In this document: piece after piece, positions 26,703 to 38,733 of the stretch | How the letters are laid out: each line of letters opens with the position of its first letter | Position numbering within the stretch: position 1 is the stretch's first letter | Assembly (NCBI GenBank): GCA_025716815.1 | Contig: JAIXMN010000001.1 | Coordinates: 434,001-498,000 of the forward strand | Source: Dichotomocladium elegans | Taxonomy: Eukaryota > Mucoromycota > Mucoromycetes > Mucorales > Lichtheimiaceae | Reading direction: 5' to 3' | DNA length: 64,000 nt | Program-made: the position numbers and the translations under genes | The notes under the pieces: model-generated | The model's database searches: none | What the model was told of the DNA's origin: nothing | The model's input: only the letters and a program-made list of their open reading frames with translations

Positions 26703-27647
26703 GCGCAACAATAAGGACTAAGCTAAAGTTGCAAGATATAGGACAGTATGGAGGTATGAATGTATATATGTACGTGTGTATGTGTGTGAAGGAAGGGAGA
26801 AAGAGGTCCGTCGCCGAAGGAAACACAGAATGGATAGACAAATGTTCCCAAATTTCGCGTACAATCGTGATTGGCTGTGCGTATACTCTGTGACAACATC
26901 TGGTAGCATGTGTCACCCGGCGCAGGTCCTCCATTCAGCGCTTCGCAGTATGTTCATTTTCTCACGCACGGTGTTGACCCGTGCTCTCCCGTTGTGAATA
27001 GCAAAAATTGCGAGGGAAGGTTTTTTCCCTCGCAAGGATGCATGATATAGAATAATACTGCAGTGTGTGAAGCAATAGCGAAGATTCGCGTCGGGCTTTG
27101 CGCCGCAAGGAAACTATTTTGTGGGGGGAATGATTCCACTGCGGGGTAACCAAGGTGGTTCTCCTACTCTCTTTCCCTGGCACGTAACATGGTTTCCATA
27201 TGCTTTGGAATTCTCAGCTGTACGTATAAATTGCAATTTGTCCAGTGTTTCTCAAATTACCTAAAAAGGGATATATCACAAAAGGACGGAGAGCAGCACA
27301 TGTCAACAACTAAGGTCCTTTAGTTCTGGTAAAGCAATGGCTCCGAGGAGAACCTGGGTGAACAGGATAAAATTATAACCTAACCACAGTACGGGTTATG
27401 TCGGAATGCGCTGTGGCTTCTTAGGCACATGATGGACAACGATACAAGCCACTCCGACAACGGTTGCAGCGAAAAGAAACGAAACGTTTGTAGTTCATGC
27501 AGCCACACAAACCAACCCCAGGTCTAATAGTGAGCAGACACGGATTGTTTGTTGCGTGACGTCCAAAAACAAACACTCAGAGAAACATCCCATTTTTTCA
27601 GCTTGTTTACTCTTTGCTGTTCTTTTTTTTCTCTCTCCTAGAACCCA
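26703..27647. other. Divergent intergenic region
   Basis: Shared upstream region of the kelch gene (minus) and the 2-oxoglutarate dehydrogenase gene (plus). No gene seen. A pyrimidine tract ending in CTCCTAG just before the ATG at 27648 resembles a 3' splice site, so an intron in the 5' leader is possible. Confidence 0.45.
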
Positions 27648-30600
27648 ATGTCTTGCACTGCCAATTATACGAGCGCACTGAGTCGTATGGTCCGACCGAT
27701 AGCGCTGGCTCGCTCTCAGAGTCTGTGCTACCGACGGTCCATCCTCCGTCCATCTCGCGTAGCAACTGTCATCTGCGCTCGCTCCTTCGCGTCTGTATCA
27801 CGTGGAAACAACGATGGCTTTCTTCAAGGCAACAGCGCAAACTACGTTGAAGAGATGTATGAGGCCTGGCTCAAGGACCCTGATTCTGTCCACATTTCAT
27901 GGAAGATCTACTTCAAGAATATGAAGAACGGTGTGCCGCCAAATCAGGCCTACACGCCCCCGCCTACGTTGGTTCCTTCGGCCAGTGCGCGGCTTCCGAA
28001 CCTGTTATCCAGTGTTGTGGCTACTGGAGACCATTCGGATGTCCTTGACCACATGAAAATCCAGTTGCTAGTGCGCGCGTACCAGGTACGTGGGCACCAC
28101 ATCGCCCACCTCGACCCTCTCGGTATCCTGGATACGGATCTCCAGGGTACCACTCCGCCAGAACTGTCATATCAGTTTTACGGTTTCACCGAAAAAGACC
28201 TCGATCGCTCCTTCTCACTCGGGCCCGGTATCCTTCCTGCATATGATCCAACAGCCAGCGGAAGCAAGATCACATTGCGGGAGATCATTGGACATCTCAA
28301 AAAGATCTATTGTAAAGTATAGGGCTCGGAAGACTCTGCGCACGTTTCCACTAATTTTTTTTATTGAAGGTGGCTCGATCGGGATTGAATATATTCATAT
28401 TCCCGACCGTGCTCAGTGCGACTGGATCCGACAGCGGATCGAAACACCCACTCCTTACAAATATACTGTCGACCAAAAGAAAGTTATATTTGACCGATTG
28501 ACGTGGTCCGACAGCTTCGAACGCTTCGTAGCCTCAAAGTATCCGTCCGAGAAGCGCTTTGGTTTGGAAGGTGGTGAAACATTGATTCCCGGTATGAAAG
28601 CAATGGCAAGTAAAATGGAATGGAAGAGAGATAACAGGACCTTCACAGGCTCACCCTATTTTTTTTTTTTTAGATCGATCGATCTGTTGAACTGGGCGTA
28701 GAGTCGATTGTGATTGGCATGCCGCACCGTGGCCGTTTGAACGTGCTGAGCAATGTGGTCCGCAAACCAAACGAATCCATTTTCTGCGAGTTCAGCGGTG
28801 CGCTCGAGCCATCAGAGGAAGGTTCTGGGGATGTGAAGTACCATTTGGGCATGAATTACGTACGGCCAACGCCCTCTGGCAAACGTGTCCACCTGTCGCT
28901 TGTTGCGAACCCATCTCACTTGGAAGCTGTTGACCCTGTTGTGTTGGGCAAGACTCGTGCGCTCCAGTATTACAGTAACGACATTGACCGCAAACATTCG
29001 ATGGGTATTCTCATGCACGGTGATGCTGCATTTGCAGGCCAGGGCGTCGTTTACGAGACAATGGGTTTCAACGACTTGCCTGCCTATACGACGGGAGGTA
29101 CAATCCATATTGTGGTGAACAACCAGGTCGGCTTTACGACCGACCCCCGCTTTGGTCGCTCAACGCCATACTGCACCGATATCGCCAAGAGCATCAATGC
29201 ACCGGTGTTCCATGTCAACGCGGATGATGCTGAGGCTGTCACATTTGTGATGCAGCTCGCAGCCGACTGGCGCCAAACATTCCATCGGGATGTTGTTATT
29301 GATTTGGTGTGCTATCGGCGACATGGCCACAATGAGACCGATCAGCCGATGTTCACCCAACCGAGGATGTACACGGCGATAGCTAAACAGGAGCCAGTCG
29401 CTGAAAGATATGCAGCGCAACTCAAGAAGGAGGGCTCTATGACGGATGCGGAAATTGACGCGACTAAGAAACGCGTATGGAAAATACTAGAGGAAAGCTA
29501 TTCCAAAAGCAAGGATTACACGCCCACATCGCGCGAATGGCTTTCAAGCTCATGGCCGGGATTCAAATCACCAAAGGAGCTTGCTGAAGAGGTGCTTCCT
29601 CATTATCCTACAGGTGTCAAACCGGATGTCCTTCATCAGGTCGGCAAGGCATTGACGACGCTGCCAGAAAACTTCCACATCCACCGCAACCTCAAACGGA
29701 TTCTCCAGACACGAGAAAAAACCCTCAGTACCGGCAAAGATCTGGATTGGGCTACAGCTGAGGCCCTTGCCTGGGGGTCCTTGCTGCTCGAAGGCAAGCA
29801 CGTGCGTGTATCTGGCCAGGACGTGGAGCGCGGCACTTTTTCGCAGCGCCATGCCGTACTCCACGATCAAGAAAACGAACGAACGCACACCTTGCTCAAT
29901 AGCATATCGGCGGAGCAAGGCTTCCTGAGCATCTCCAACTCGTCGCTGTCCGAGTACGGCGTCCTTGGTTTTGAGCTCGGCTACTCGCTAGTCGATCCCA
30001 ATGCTCTCGTCATCTGGGAGGCCCAGTTTGGCGACTTTGCAAACAATGCCCAGTGCATCGTCGACCAGTTCCTCGCAGCTGGGGAGCAAAAGTGGCTGCA
30101 GCGCACAGGACTTGTGCTCCAGTTGCCACATGGTTACGATGGCCAGGGCCCAGAGCACTCTTCTGCACGCATCGAGCGCTATCTCCAGCTATGCGACGAC
30201 AACCCATACATTTACCCCACGCCCGAAAAGCTAGCGCGGCAGCACCAGGACTGCAACATGCAGGTTGTGTATGCATCCACCCCTGCACAGTATTTCCATG
30301 TCGTCCGGCGTCAGATCCATCGAGAGTTCAGAAAGCCGGTAGAGTAGACACACACACACACACACACATAATGCATCGAGAGATGGGATGGGATCTCAGT
30401 TGAGTTATCGAGACTAAACTCTTGTTTTACAGCTCATCATGGCATTCTCAAAGAGCTTGCTCCGTCATCCTCTTGCCAGATCCACATTGGAAGAGATGAC
30501 CGGAGATACTCATTTCCAACTCTATCTCCCCGAGCCTCATCCAGACCATCTTGTATCGCCTGACAAAATTAAGCGCCATATCCTCTGCAATGGCCAAGTA

Positions 30601-31047
30601 TACTATGCCTTGCTTAAGGCGAGAGACCAAAACAAGATGAACGACATTGCCATTTCGCGCGTTGAGCAACAGAATCCTTTCCCATACGAGCAGGTCAAGG
30701 AACACGTTGATAAGTATCCCAATGCAGAAATCATTTGGTGTCAAGAAGAGCCACTCAATATGGGGTCGTGGCAACATGTCGGTCCCAGAATTGACCTGTC
30801 CTTGTCACAGTCTAAACATCACGCTGGTACATCACATGTGTGTAAAGAGAGGGAGAACGACGACTGATTTTTATTGTATACATTTTTAGACAAGAAAGTC
30901 CATTACACTGGCCGCGAACCCTCTGCGTCAGTGGCTACCGGAAACAAGAAACGCCACTTCCAGGAAGAGTACGATTTCCTGAGCAACGCATTGATTGGTC
31001 AAGCTCTTCAGCCCAAGGAGATCGCTGCTGGCGTGCCTGTCTGGTAA
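27648..31047 (+). CDS. 2-oxoglutarate dehydrogenase E1 subunit, mitochondrial
   Basis: Five exons: 27648-28311, 28370-28605, 28674-30338, 30433-30826, 30890-31047; 1038 residues, normal for the family. It begins with a basic, serine-rich mitochondrial presequence (residues 1-45), then the E1 N-domain ([20 protein letters not shown]). The thiamine diphosphate core follows: [29 protein letters not shown], the HGHNETDQP loop, and [15 protein letters not shown]. It ends [17 protein letters not shown]. The enzyme decarboxylates 2-oxoglutarate in the TCA cycle with E2 and E3 in the matrix. Intron 2 is GC-AG (ATG|GCAAGT, acceptor after a T tract), needed to join GMKAM to IDRSVELG. Intron 3 holds a CA repeat (30348-30368). 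It converges on the GID4-like gene, 177 bp away. Confidence 0.96.
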
Positions 31048-31224
31048 AGGAAGGCAGATCTCATTATATATATATATACATATGTGGATATATATAAAGA
31101 AATCGGTTTGGTATTGAACAATGAGTTATGGAAGATGGCAGTGCGTAGACAGTGTTCTTGGTCTGTTGCTGTATGGGTTGTGATATTTGTTTTGGGAGGA
31201 TCGATATGAAATATTATGTAGGAC

Positions 31225-32472
31225 TCAGCGCATTTCAAAATTACCAAAGCAGCGCTGCTCAACATGCTTTAGGGAAAGTTCTTGATACCTATCATCAATA
31301 GCAATGCTTATTTTTTAGATATGGATATAACTCAATTAAACATGAGAAGTGACAGGGATGGACGGATCAGACATTTTGCGGAAAAGGCTTACCATTCAGG
31401 ATGATGCAAGAAAAAGTAGTATCCTCTGATTTCGTCCGTCGACCGTTGATAACAAATGTAGTAAAAACCCGCAAAACTGGCGCCGTCAATGTTGTTCACT
31501 CGGTGGTCCGGCACCAAGAAGTGCTCCTTCCAGCGCATATAGATGAAATCTTTTTCAAAGGGATCGTAGACAAAATCGTCATTGTTAAATATGTCGACGT
31601 AGGGTTCGAAGGATGGGAATTTACTCTGAAAGAAAAGTAGTATTTTGGATGTGTGAGCCACCAACAGGTCGTCTATAAACGGGTAGAACATATAAACGTA
31701 CCCAGTGCAATGCGTCGATGTGCTGTTGAGCTTGCCATTTACGCGTGAGAAACGAATATTTCGGACCAATGATCTCGGCTTGAAAGAAAGTCTAGCATTG
31801 CATGAGTATCATACACACACATACATACACAAGACATTAATCACCTCATTAGATCTCCCTCCCCCACCTACCCCTCCTTCCCCATATTTCCCCATACACT
31901 ATTTTTTTTCTTTGTATGTGTGTTTGTGCGTTGCAATCATACCGTTAAGTCAGGGTAATCTGATGTTAATCCCTTGATATTCAGGTATCCGCTCAACGTG
32001 CTCTCTTTCAAATCCACATGCTATCCACAGTTCACTTATGAGCAAAAAAGGAAACATGGACACATACACTCACCCCTCTCCTCTTTTCACTAAGGCCTAC
32101 CTGGATCTCAACCGACACTTCATATCGTGCCGGTCCACAACACTGGGTGCCTTTGAACTGGGAGCCGGGGTATAAGGAGCCTAACCGAGAACTTGGGAGT
32201 CTTTCGGTTGAAATATCGACCCAGTACTCATCCTCCTTCCGGTAATTTAGGAGCATTTTGCTAGGCTTCTGTGTAGAATCTTTTGTTTTCGATTCGAACA
32301 AGGAGTCGGTACGAGGACGCTTCGACTTTTTATAATTGCTTAGACAACTTCTTTCATCGTGAGAGCCAGTGGCACCACATTCGTCGCAATACAAAGTAGG
32401 CGGTTTGTAATTAACTGGATCCAAGGGAGACGAGGGGGCATTATTATTAGTGGAAGTGGCAGGAATAGGCAT
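31225..32472 (-). CDS. GID4/Vid24-like substrate receptor of the GID/CTLH ubiquitin ligase
   Basis: Five exons: 32472-32101, 32020-31943, 31791-31702, 31625-31393, 31288-31225; 278 residues. The N-terminus has a small Cys/His cluster (YCDECGATGSHDERSC). Then comes the GID4 barrel: LYPGSQFKGTQ, YEVSVEIQHVDLKESTLSGY, NIKGLTSDYPDLTTFFQAEI, KYSFLTRKW, YMRWKEHFLVPDH, GASFAGFYYICYQRS, EIRGYYFFLHHPEW. The short last exon adds YQELSLKHVEQ, as in the family. By family it binds N-degrons, classically N-terminal proline, and presents substrates such as gluconeogenic enzymes for ubiquitination. The DECGATG zinc-knuckle-like stretch before the barrel is not something I associate with GID4 and might be an extra binding element. 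Confidence 0.9.
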
Positions 32473-33529
32473 AGTTCATAGTAATAAAAAGAAGGAAAAA
32501 AAGGAAAAAATTCACCCCGAAACAAAATGAGGCAATTCCTTCGATTTTCTGGGTTAGGGGGGAACATGCGTCTTTTCCGAAAATAATGAATACATTGTCC
32601 ACCCGCTGCGTATTGTTATCTCCCTGATTTCAACTAGATCGTGTCACTATCATGAATTATCCATATAACGGATAAACAATACCTCATTGCTATAGAATTG
32701 GTATGGGAAACTACATCACCGTATCGGGGGAGATCATAATAGCGGTTAGTGCATATATATATATATATAGCGTGGTGCCCCCGATTCAAGAACGTGTCCA
32801 TGGGGACAAATGAAAAAATAAAAAGCTTGGCGAATTCACCTAGTTAAAAAATACGTCCCTTTTTCTGCTGTGCGCATTTAAACATTCTGATATGAACAAT
32901 TGATTTTTTTTGATTCAAAGATAGAAAGGTATTGCCTTTGATGAACACGGGTTAATTTGAATCTATAGATATATCGTTGTTCAGGAAAGCTATTAATGTA
33001 AACAGCTTGCGGGGATGCCGTTCGTACATGTTCGTTCAATACAATGATGGGTGTTGAGATACGAAAAAGATCCTAACTGTGTCTTTAACGGCCTTGCGCA
33101 TTCTCAATGAGGGCCATAATGTGTCATTAACAAATGGTTTGACGAGGATTTATCTACTGTCCTAGAGCACCTTGTGGAGCAACTACTTGTGGAGAATATC
33201 TGAAAAACTTGGCATGTCCGAAAACCCAATGCTCCAGCGATGATGAAAATCAGGTTCGATTTTCGTGCTGCAGACAAGGAGATTGATGCAAAGACAGACC
33301 CCAGGGCACCCTTGGCCGGAAGTGTCAAACGGACATGGTGGACATAATGGATTCATTTACATGTAATGTACAATTCATGCGTGTGTATGAAATTGGGTTG
33401 ACAAAAGAACGTTTTTTATAACAGACACGATGTAATAAGAGAGCGGGTATATATATATAATATAAACACATGGTTGTGAGTCTATGCGGGTATGTGAATA
33501 TATCTGTGAGAGACTGAGTAAAACGCGGA
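32473..33529. other. Intergenic, no gene seen
   Basis: Promoter of the GID4-like gene and 3' flank of the GPI-type protein. AT-rich with a (TA)n tract at 32754-32769. No conserved frame recognised. Confidence 0.5.
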
Positions 33530-33914
33530 TCAAAACATCAAAGCCCCCAGTCCCAGCACCACAATAAAAGCCAGTGCAGGTCCGGACACAAGCAATTCGG
33601 CGGATGCTCCGCATGCGCGGTCGCCATGGCGAGGTGATGAGAATCCTGCTTGATGAAGGATGAAAGGCGGCTGCGACTGCATGTTCATCGCCGAGGTATG
33701 GACATAGGAATTATAGTCATCTGCTGCAAACGCACGGGCTACTGTTTTGAGCGGTGGGATCATGTTTGTCTATGAGAAGAAAAAAAAAGGCGTGATTCTT
33801 TTCAGTCCCGTCACAAGCTGATATTTTGGTGAGCTGTACCGTGGATGTAGCATTTGTCAGGCACAGACAAGCTGCAAGCAATAATAACAGAGAACAATAA
33901 AATCGATGATGCAT
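33530..33914 (-). CDS. Small GPI-type surface protein
   Basis: Two exons, 33914-33840 and 33769-33530; 104 residues. The start has a clear signal peptide (MHHRFYCSLLLLLAACLCLTNA). The mature part is short, with a single NSY patch and two prolines. The C-terminus has the layout of a GPI signal: CGASAELLVSGPALAFIVVLGLGALMF, that is small residues (GAS) as a possible omega site, a short spacer and a hydrophobic tail ending the protein. It could instead be a C-terminal membrane anchor. Family unknown; such small proteins in fungi are usually wall or plasma-membrane components. A TATA-like element and a CRE palindrome lie upstream, shared with the PKA gene. Confidence 0.72.
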
Positions 33915-33959
33915 GAATATATGGAAGGAATAAGGAAGAAGAAGGAAATGAAAGCGATC

Positions 33960-33968
33960 TATAAATAT
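33960..33968 (-). promoter_or_regulatory. TATA-like box of the GPI-type gene
   Basis: On the minus strand ATATTTATA lies 46-54 nt before the ATG at 33914, a plausible core promoter position. Confidence 0.45.
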
Positions 33969-34024
33969 CTATTCTTTCTTGATCCTCCAGATAGACAGCC
34001 ACGAACCCAGCCAACAACTCCCCA

Positions 34025-34032
34025 TGACGTCA
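34025..34032. promoter_or_regulatory. CRE palindrome TGACGTCA in the GPI/PKA divergent promoter
   Basis: A perfect eight-base cAMP-response element (binding site for ATF/CREB-type bZIP factors) lies 111 nt upstream of the GPI-type gene and 420 nt upstream of the PKA catalytic subunit gene. The region to its right (34080-34145) is a CT-rich tract typical of fungal promoters. Function is inferred from sequence only. Confidence 0.55.
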
Positions 34033-34451
34033 AATGCGATTTCGTCCCTCTTCCGTGTGGTGTTCTATGCGTATGCGGACAGTGTTTTCCCATATTTTTT
34101 CTCTCTCCTCTCTTCCTTTTCCCTCTCTTTTCTCTCCCTCTATATTTCTGTGTCTGAGATACAAACTTGCCATATATGCCCGGTAGTGATAACAGCGAGC
34201 GCACCCATTATGACCACCACGACGATTTGGGCTTACCCTCCAGGAAAAAAAGAAAGGTCAGCAACCCAATCGTTTCTTTTGCTTATCTCTTTCCTATTAT
34301 CCTATTTTTGCTTGTCCTTTACTCCCTATTATCGTAAAACTCTGCCACGTCGTCTCCTCGCTCTAGTTTGGTTCGTTGTTTTGTGTGAATATCGCAAGTC
34401 GCTGATAAGACAACCCAACAGCATAGCAACGACAGTGATACCACCGCCACC

Positions 34452-36208
34452 ATGCTAACAAAAGACTGTACAAAAGAAATACCGACCGCACCTGTGAATA
34501 TTACAGCCGCCACAGGTGACCTATCGAAGACGATTTCAGTTCCTCTCCCGAGCCAATCTACTACTACTGCGCATGGCATTGCCACACCACCAGCACACCA
34601 CGAAATGACTCAATCGCCCTCGGATGCTGCAACAACCGCGACACGTATGAGCGTTGATAACCCAGGTAAACATTTGAGGCGAGAGCGAGCACACACACAC
34701 ACATACAAAAGGAATTCTCTATTCTTTCTTTTTACCCCTAACCCACCCTTTCTTTTTACACGTGTAACAAAGAACAAAGCGAAACTCTCGACCACACGTA
34801 CCATACCTTGCATAAACCTCAAGGCGTTTCGTCTCCTTCTTCGTCCACCTCTACTGCAACCGCGAGCGCGAAAGGTAGAAAATCAGCCCAAGCTACATGA
34901 AAGATGAAACGACTGAACTGCGACATCCGGCATGGTTTCGCGTTACCTTAGATTTAGTAAAAGCTAAATCGACGAAAGAAGAGAGCCGGATCACTGCAGT
35001 TTACAATGACCAGTCGATTATCAAGCAAAGGCAAGACAGGCCCAAGCTCAAATTATCCGACTTCCATGTCTTGCACACGCTGGGCACGGGATCGTTTGGC
35101 CGGGTGCACCTTGTTCAGTCTCGTGTGAATGCCCGCCATTATGCCATCAAGGTCCTCAAAAAGTCCGAAGTTGTCCGGCTCAAGCAAGGTGGGTTGAAAG
35201 GCAGAACCCCCTAGAAGGAAGCAATGAACTTTGTGTAGTTGCACTAACTGGTCCAAAAGTCGCCCATTCGAATAATGAGAAGCATATCCTTGAATCAGTC
35301 GCACATCCATTCCTGGTCAACATGTGGGGAACATTCCAAGATGACGTGAATCTGTACATGGTTATGGACTATGTTCCCGGCGGCGAGCTTTTTTCAGTCC
35401 TACGGCGGGCCCAGGTACGGGAACCATCCAAAGCATCCATTCGTCGACCTCTCCTCCATACACACACGCTCTCTGTATTCATCCGAAATAGCGCTTTCCA
35501 GATCATGTGGCCAAATTCTATGCCGCCGAGGTCCTGCTTGCTATCGAATATATGCACTCAAAGGATGTCATTTATCGTGATCTGAAGCCTGAGAATCTAC
35601 TCCTTGATGCACAAGGCCATATCAAGATTATAGATTTTGGGTTTGCAAAGTATGTGCCTGACATTACATGGACTTTATGCGGTACACCCGATTATCTAGG
35701 TAAAGGAGATACAGCAGAAGAATGGTTTGTGGTTGAGGGTACTCGTTCTGATGATAGACTAGCGCCGGAGATTATACAATCCAAAGGTTATGGCAAGGCT
35801 GCTGACTGGTGGAGCCTAGGCGTACTCATATTCGAAATGCTGGCGGGCTACCCGCCCTTTTATGATGATGACCACTTGAAGCTGTACGAAAAAATCTTGC
35901 AGGGCAGGGTGAAATGGCCGCCATACTTTGATCCGCGTGCCAAAGACTTACTCAAACGCCTTTTAACATCGGACCTGTCCAAGCGGTTCGGTAATCTAAA
36001 GGGAGGCGCGGATGATATCAAGAACCATCCTTGGTTTGAAGGCGTGGACCTCACCCGAGTGCTCTCTCGGCAGATCCGACCACCGTATATACCGCAAATC
36101 CGAGGGGAAGGAGATGCAAGCCATTTCGACAAATACCCGGAAAACCAAGAGCAATACGGTATCACTGGAACGGAGGATCCTTTTGGACACCTCTTCCCAG
36201 ACTTTTAA
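34452..36208 (+). CDS. cAMP-dependent protein kinase catalytic subunit
   Basis: Six exons: 34452-34665, 34824-34874, 34952-35188, 35260-35414, 35492-35699, 35763-36208; 436 residues. A ~120-residue Ser/Thr/Pro-rich N-terminal extension precedes an AGC kinase domain. Visible are the glycine loop [11 protein letters not shown], the lysine AIKVLKKSE, catalytic loop [15 protein letters not shown], activation loop [14 protein letters not shown] (phosphorylatable threonine), [13 protein letters not shown], and the C-tail ending FPDF, the hydrophobic-motif terminus of PKA. Activity is released when cAMP binds the regulatory subunit, which is not in this window. The stop is only 105 bp before the DBP9 start on the same strand. 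Confidence 0.95.
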
Positions 36209-36313
36209 TAGCGAGAAGATTTCCCCACCCCCTATTCCTGCGCTGACTTGGAAAAAAAAAGTTGAAAATCTCCATCCCAAGCATTTTTATTTTCTTCTTG
36301 TTCCCTATTCAAT

Positions 36314-38597
36314 ATGACCGATCAAAAACTCCTTGAGCAAGATCAGACTTTCGAGTCCTTTGATCTCGATCCCAGAATCCTTCGGGCCATTGCCCAGCTG
36401 AATTTTACACATCCTACCCTTGTCCAGGCAAAGGCCATTCCGCTCGCTCTGGCCGGAAAGGACATTCTTGCCCGTGCACGAACCGGCAGCGGCAAGACTG
36501 CCACCTACACGATCCCTCTGATTCAAAAACTCCTCTTGTCGAAAAAGGTCAGAATTGGGGAAAGGGTCCTGTTCATTCGCCCTTCCAGCTTTGCGTGCGT
36601 GGCTGAAAGGTATACATGTCAGTAAACTGAAGTGCTTGAATTTCTCTTTCGCTCTCTTTAGGACGGTCATAATGAGCCCGGCATTCGAGCCTTGATTCTC
36701 GTTCCCACGCGCGAACTTGCTGAACAGGTCACTAAGCATATCAAAAAGTTGATCGTGTATGCGAAAGATGCAGTTAAGGTTGTCAACCTTGCGGGCCACA
36801 TGTCAGCACAGATGCAGCGGTATGAACAGTTAAACTCTTTCAAAGAAGCGGGTGAAAGTCTCATTCATCTATCTCTAGACCGATTCTTGCCGAAAAACCC
36901 GATATTATCGTCTCGACACCGAGTAAAGTAGTACTCCATTTGGAGGCCAAAGTATGCCGTGTTTGCTTTCCGAAAAAAAAAGAAAAACCTGTCCTAACTG
37001 CCGAGAGTACACTCTTTTATTTAGAATATGGATTTGCATGAATCCTTGGAGACGTTAGTGATTGACGAAGCAGATCTGGTCTTGTCATTCGGATATGACC
37101 AAGACTTGCGCAAAATACTTCCATACCTTCCCAAAATCTATCAGAGCTTTTTGATGTCTGCCACTTTCAATAAGGATGTCGAAGACATGAAGCAGCTGGT
37201 GCTACGCAAACCTGCTGTCCTGCAGCTCCAGGAAGAAGAAGACGAGGCATCGTACCTGACACAATATGCTATCAAGTGAGTTTCTGCTCGTTCGCTCACT
37301 TTGTAGTATGCTGACCCATGAGTTGATGCAGGTGCAACGAATTTGAAAAGTTCTTGTATGCATTTGTTATTATCAAGCTGCGACTGATCCAGGGTAAAAT
37401 TATCCTGTTTGTAAATGATGTGGATCGTTGCTACAAACTGAAGCTGTTCCTGGAGCAATTTTCCATCAAGTCGTGTGTTCTAAACTCGGCACTTCCGTTC
37501 AACTCTCGATTCCATATTGTTGAAGAATTCAACCGCGGTATTTACGACTTCCTAATCGCGTCAGACGAGTCTCAGCTCGGTGGAGAAGTGGATAGCGAAG
37601 ATGAGGACGACAGCAGCAGCGAAAATGAGGAAGAGAATGAGAAGAGAAAAGGTGACTGGTATATCTGATTGTTTTTTTGTGGCCAGAAAACTGATGCGAG
37701 AGGGGGACATGTTGCAGCAGCAGCGAAGGATAAGAAGAGGAAGAAGTCATCCAGCAGTGATCACGCTGAGGATAAGGAATACGGCGTGTCGCGAGGTGTT
37801 GATTTCCAAAACGTTGCGGCGGTCATCAATTTTGATTTCCCTCAGTCCGCAAAGGCATATACCCATCGCATTGGTCGAACTGCACGTGGAGGCCAAAAAG
37901 GCATCGCTCTCTCCTTTGTGGTGCTGGAGGACAAAATCAACATGGAGCCTGATCTCGTCCGACTTGTTGGACGGAGCAGGGATGTGTCGGACGACAAGAT
38001 TTTCAAGCGTGTAGAGAAACAACAGCGTCTCAAGGGCATGGAACTCAAACCCTATATGTTTGATAACAAGAATATAGAAGGCTTCAAGTACCGCATTCAG
38101 GATGCGCTCCGTGCAGTGTCTAAGGCAGCCATTAAGGAAGCCAGAATCATGGAAATTAAACGCGAGATCTTCAACTCTGAAAAGCTAAAGGCAAGTATGG
38201 ATAAAACGATAAGCAAGCAGATAAATGACTTATATATACAATGCGGCAGACCCACTTTGAAGACAAACCCAAAGATCTGGAATTTTTGCGTCATGACAAG
38301 GCTGTCCGACCAGCGCAGGTTAAAGATCACCTGAAGCACATCCCCAGTTACTTGATGCCACGCGTCAATATCCCAGGCGCGTCGGGATCGTCTCCCCAGA
38401 AACGTAAAATCCGACAGGAAGACGTGCCTTTCCATAACGACAAGAAACGTCGGAAAGGCGGGTTTAATAAGGGCGGCGCTGGCAAGGTATGTCATGTCAA
38501 TGTGGATAGTGTGTCATCCGCCTAAATCTCTTGCGTCTGCTCTTTTAAACAGAAACGAAAAGCAAACCCTCTGAAGGTGATCCGCGCACGCCGTTGA
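36314..38597 (+). CDS. DBP9: DEAD-box RNA helicase DBP9 (DDX56-like)
   Basis: Eight exons: 36314-36547, 36662-36819, 36879-36951, 37025-37275, 37332-37651, 37703-38190, 38250-38486, 38553-38597; 601 residues. Helicase motifs are in order: Q motif ([27 protein letters not shown]), [73 protein letters not shown]. The acidic Ser/Glu insert inside domain 2 and the basic C-terminus ([14 protein letters not shown]) are typical of DBP9. By family it acts in early 60S ribosome assembly in the nucleolus. The sixth intron is GC-AG (AAG|GCAAGT...GGCAG|ACC), needed to join SEKLK to [18 protein letters not shown]. It converges on the velvet gene. Confidence 0.93.
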
Positions 38598-38733
38598 ACT
38601 GTGTTCTGACCAACATGATCCTATTTCTTGTTATATTTGTTGTTCGCATGCTACTTAGATACATTTAAAATGCATACGCCCCAATATAATTAGGGCGACC
38701 AAAAAAAACAGTTCTATGTACATATCGCTGCCT

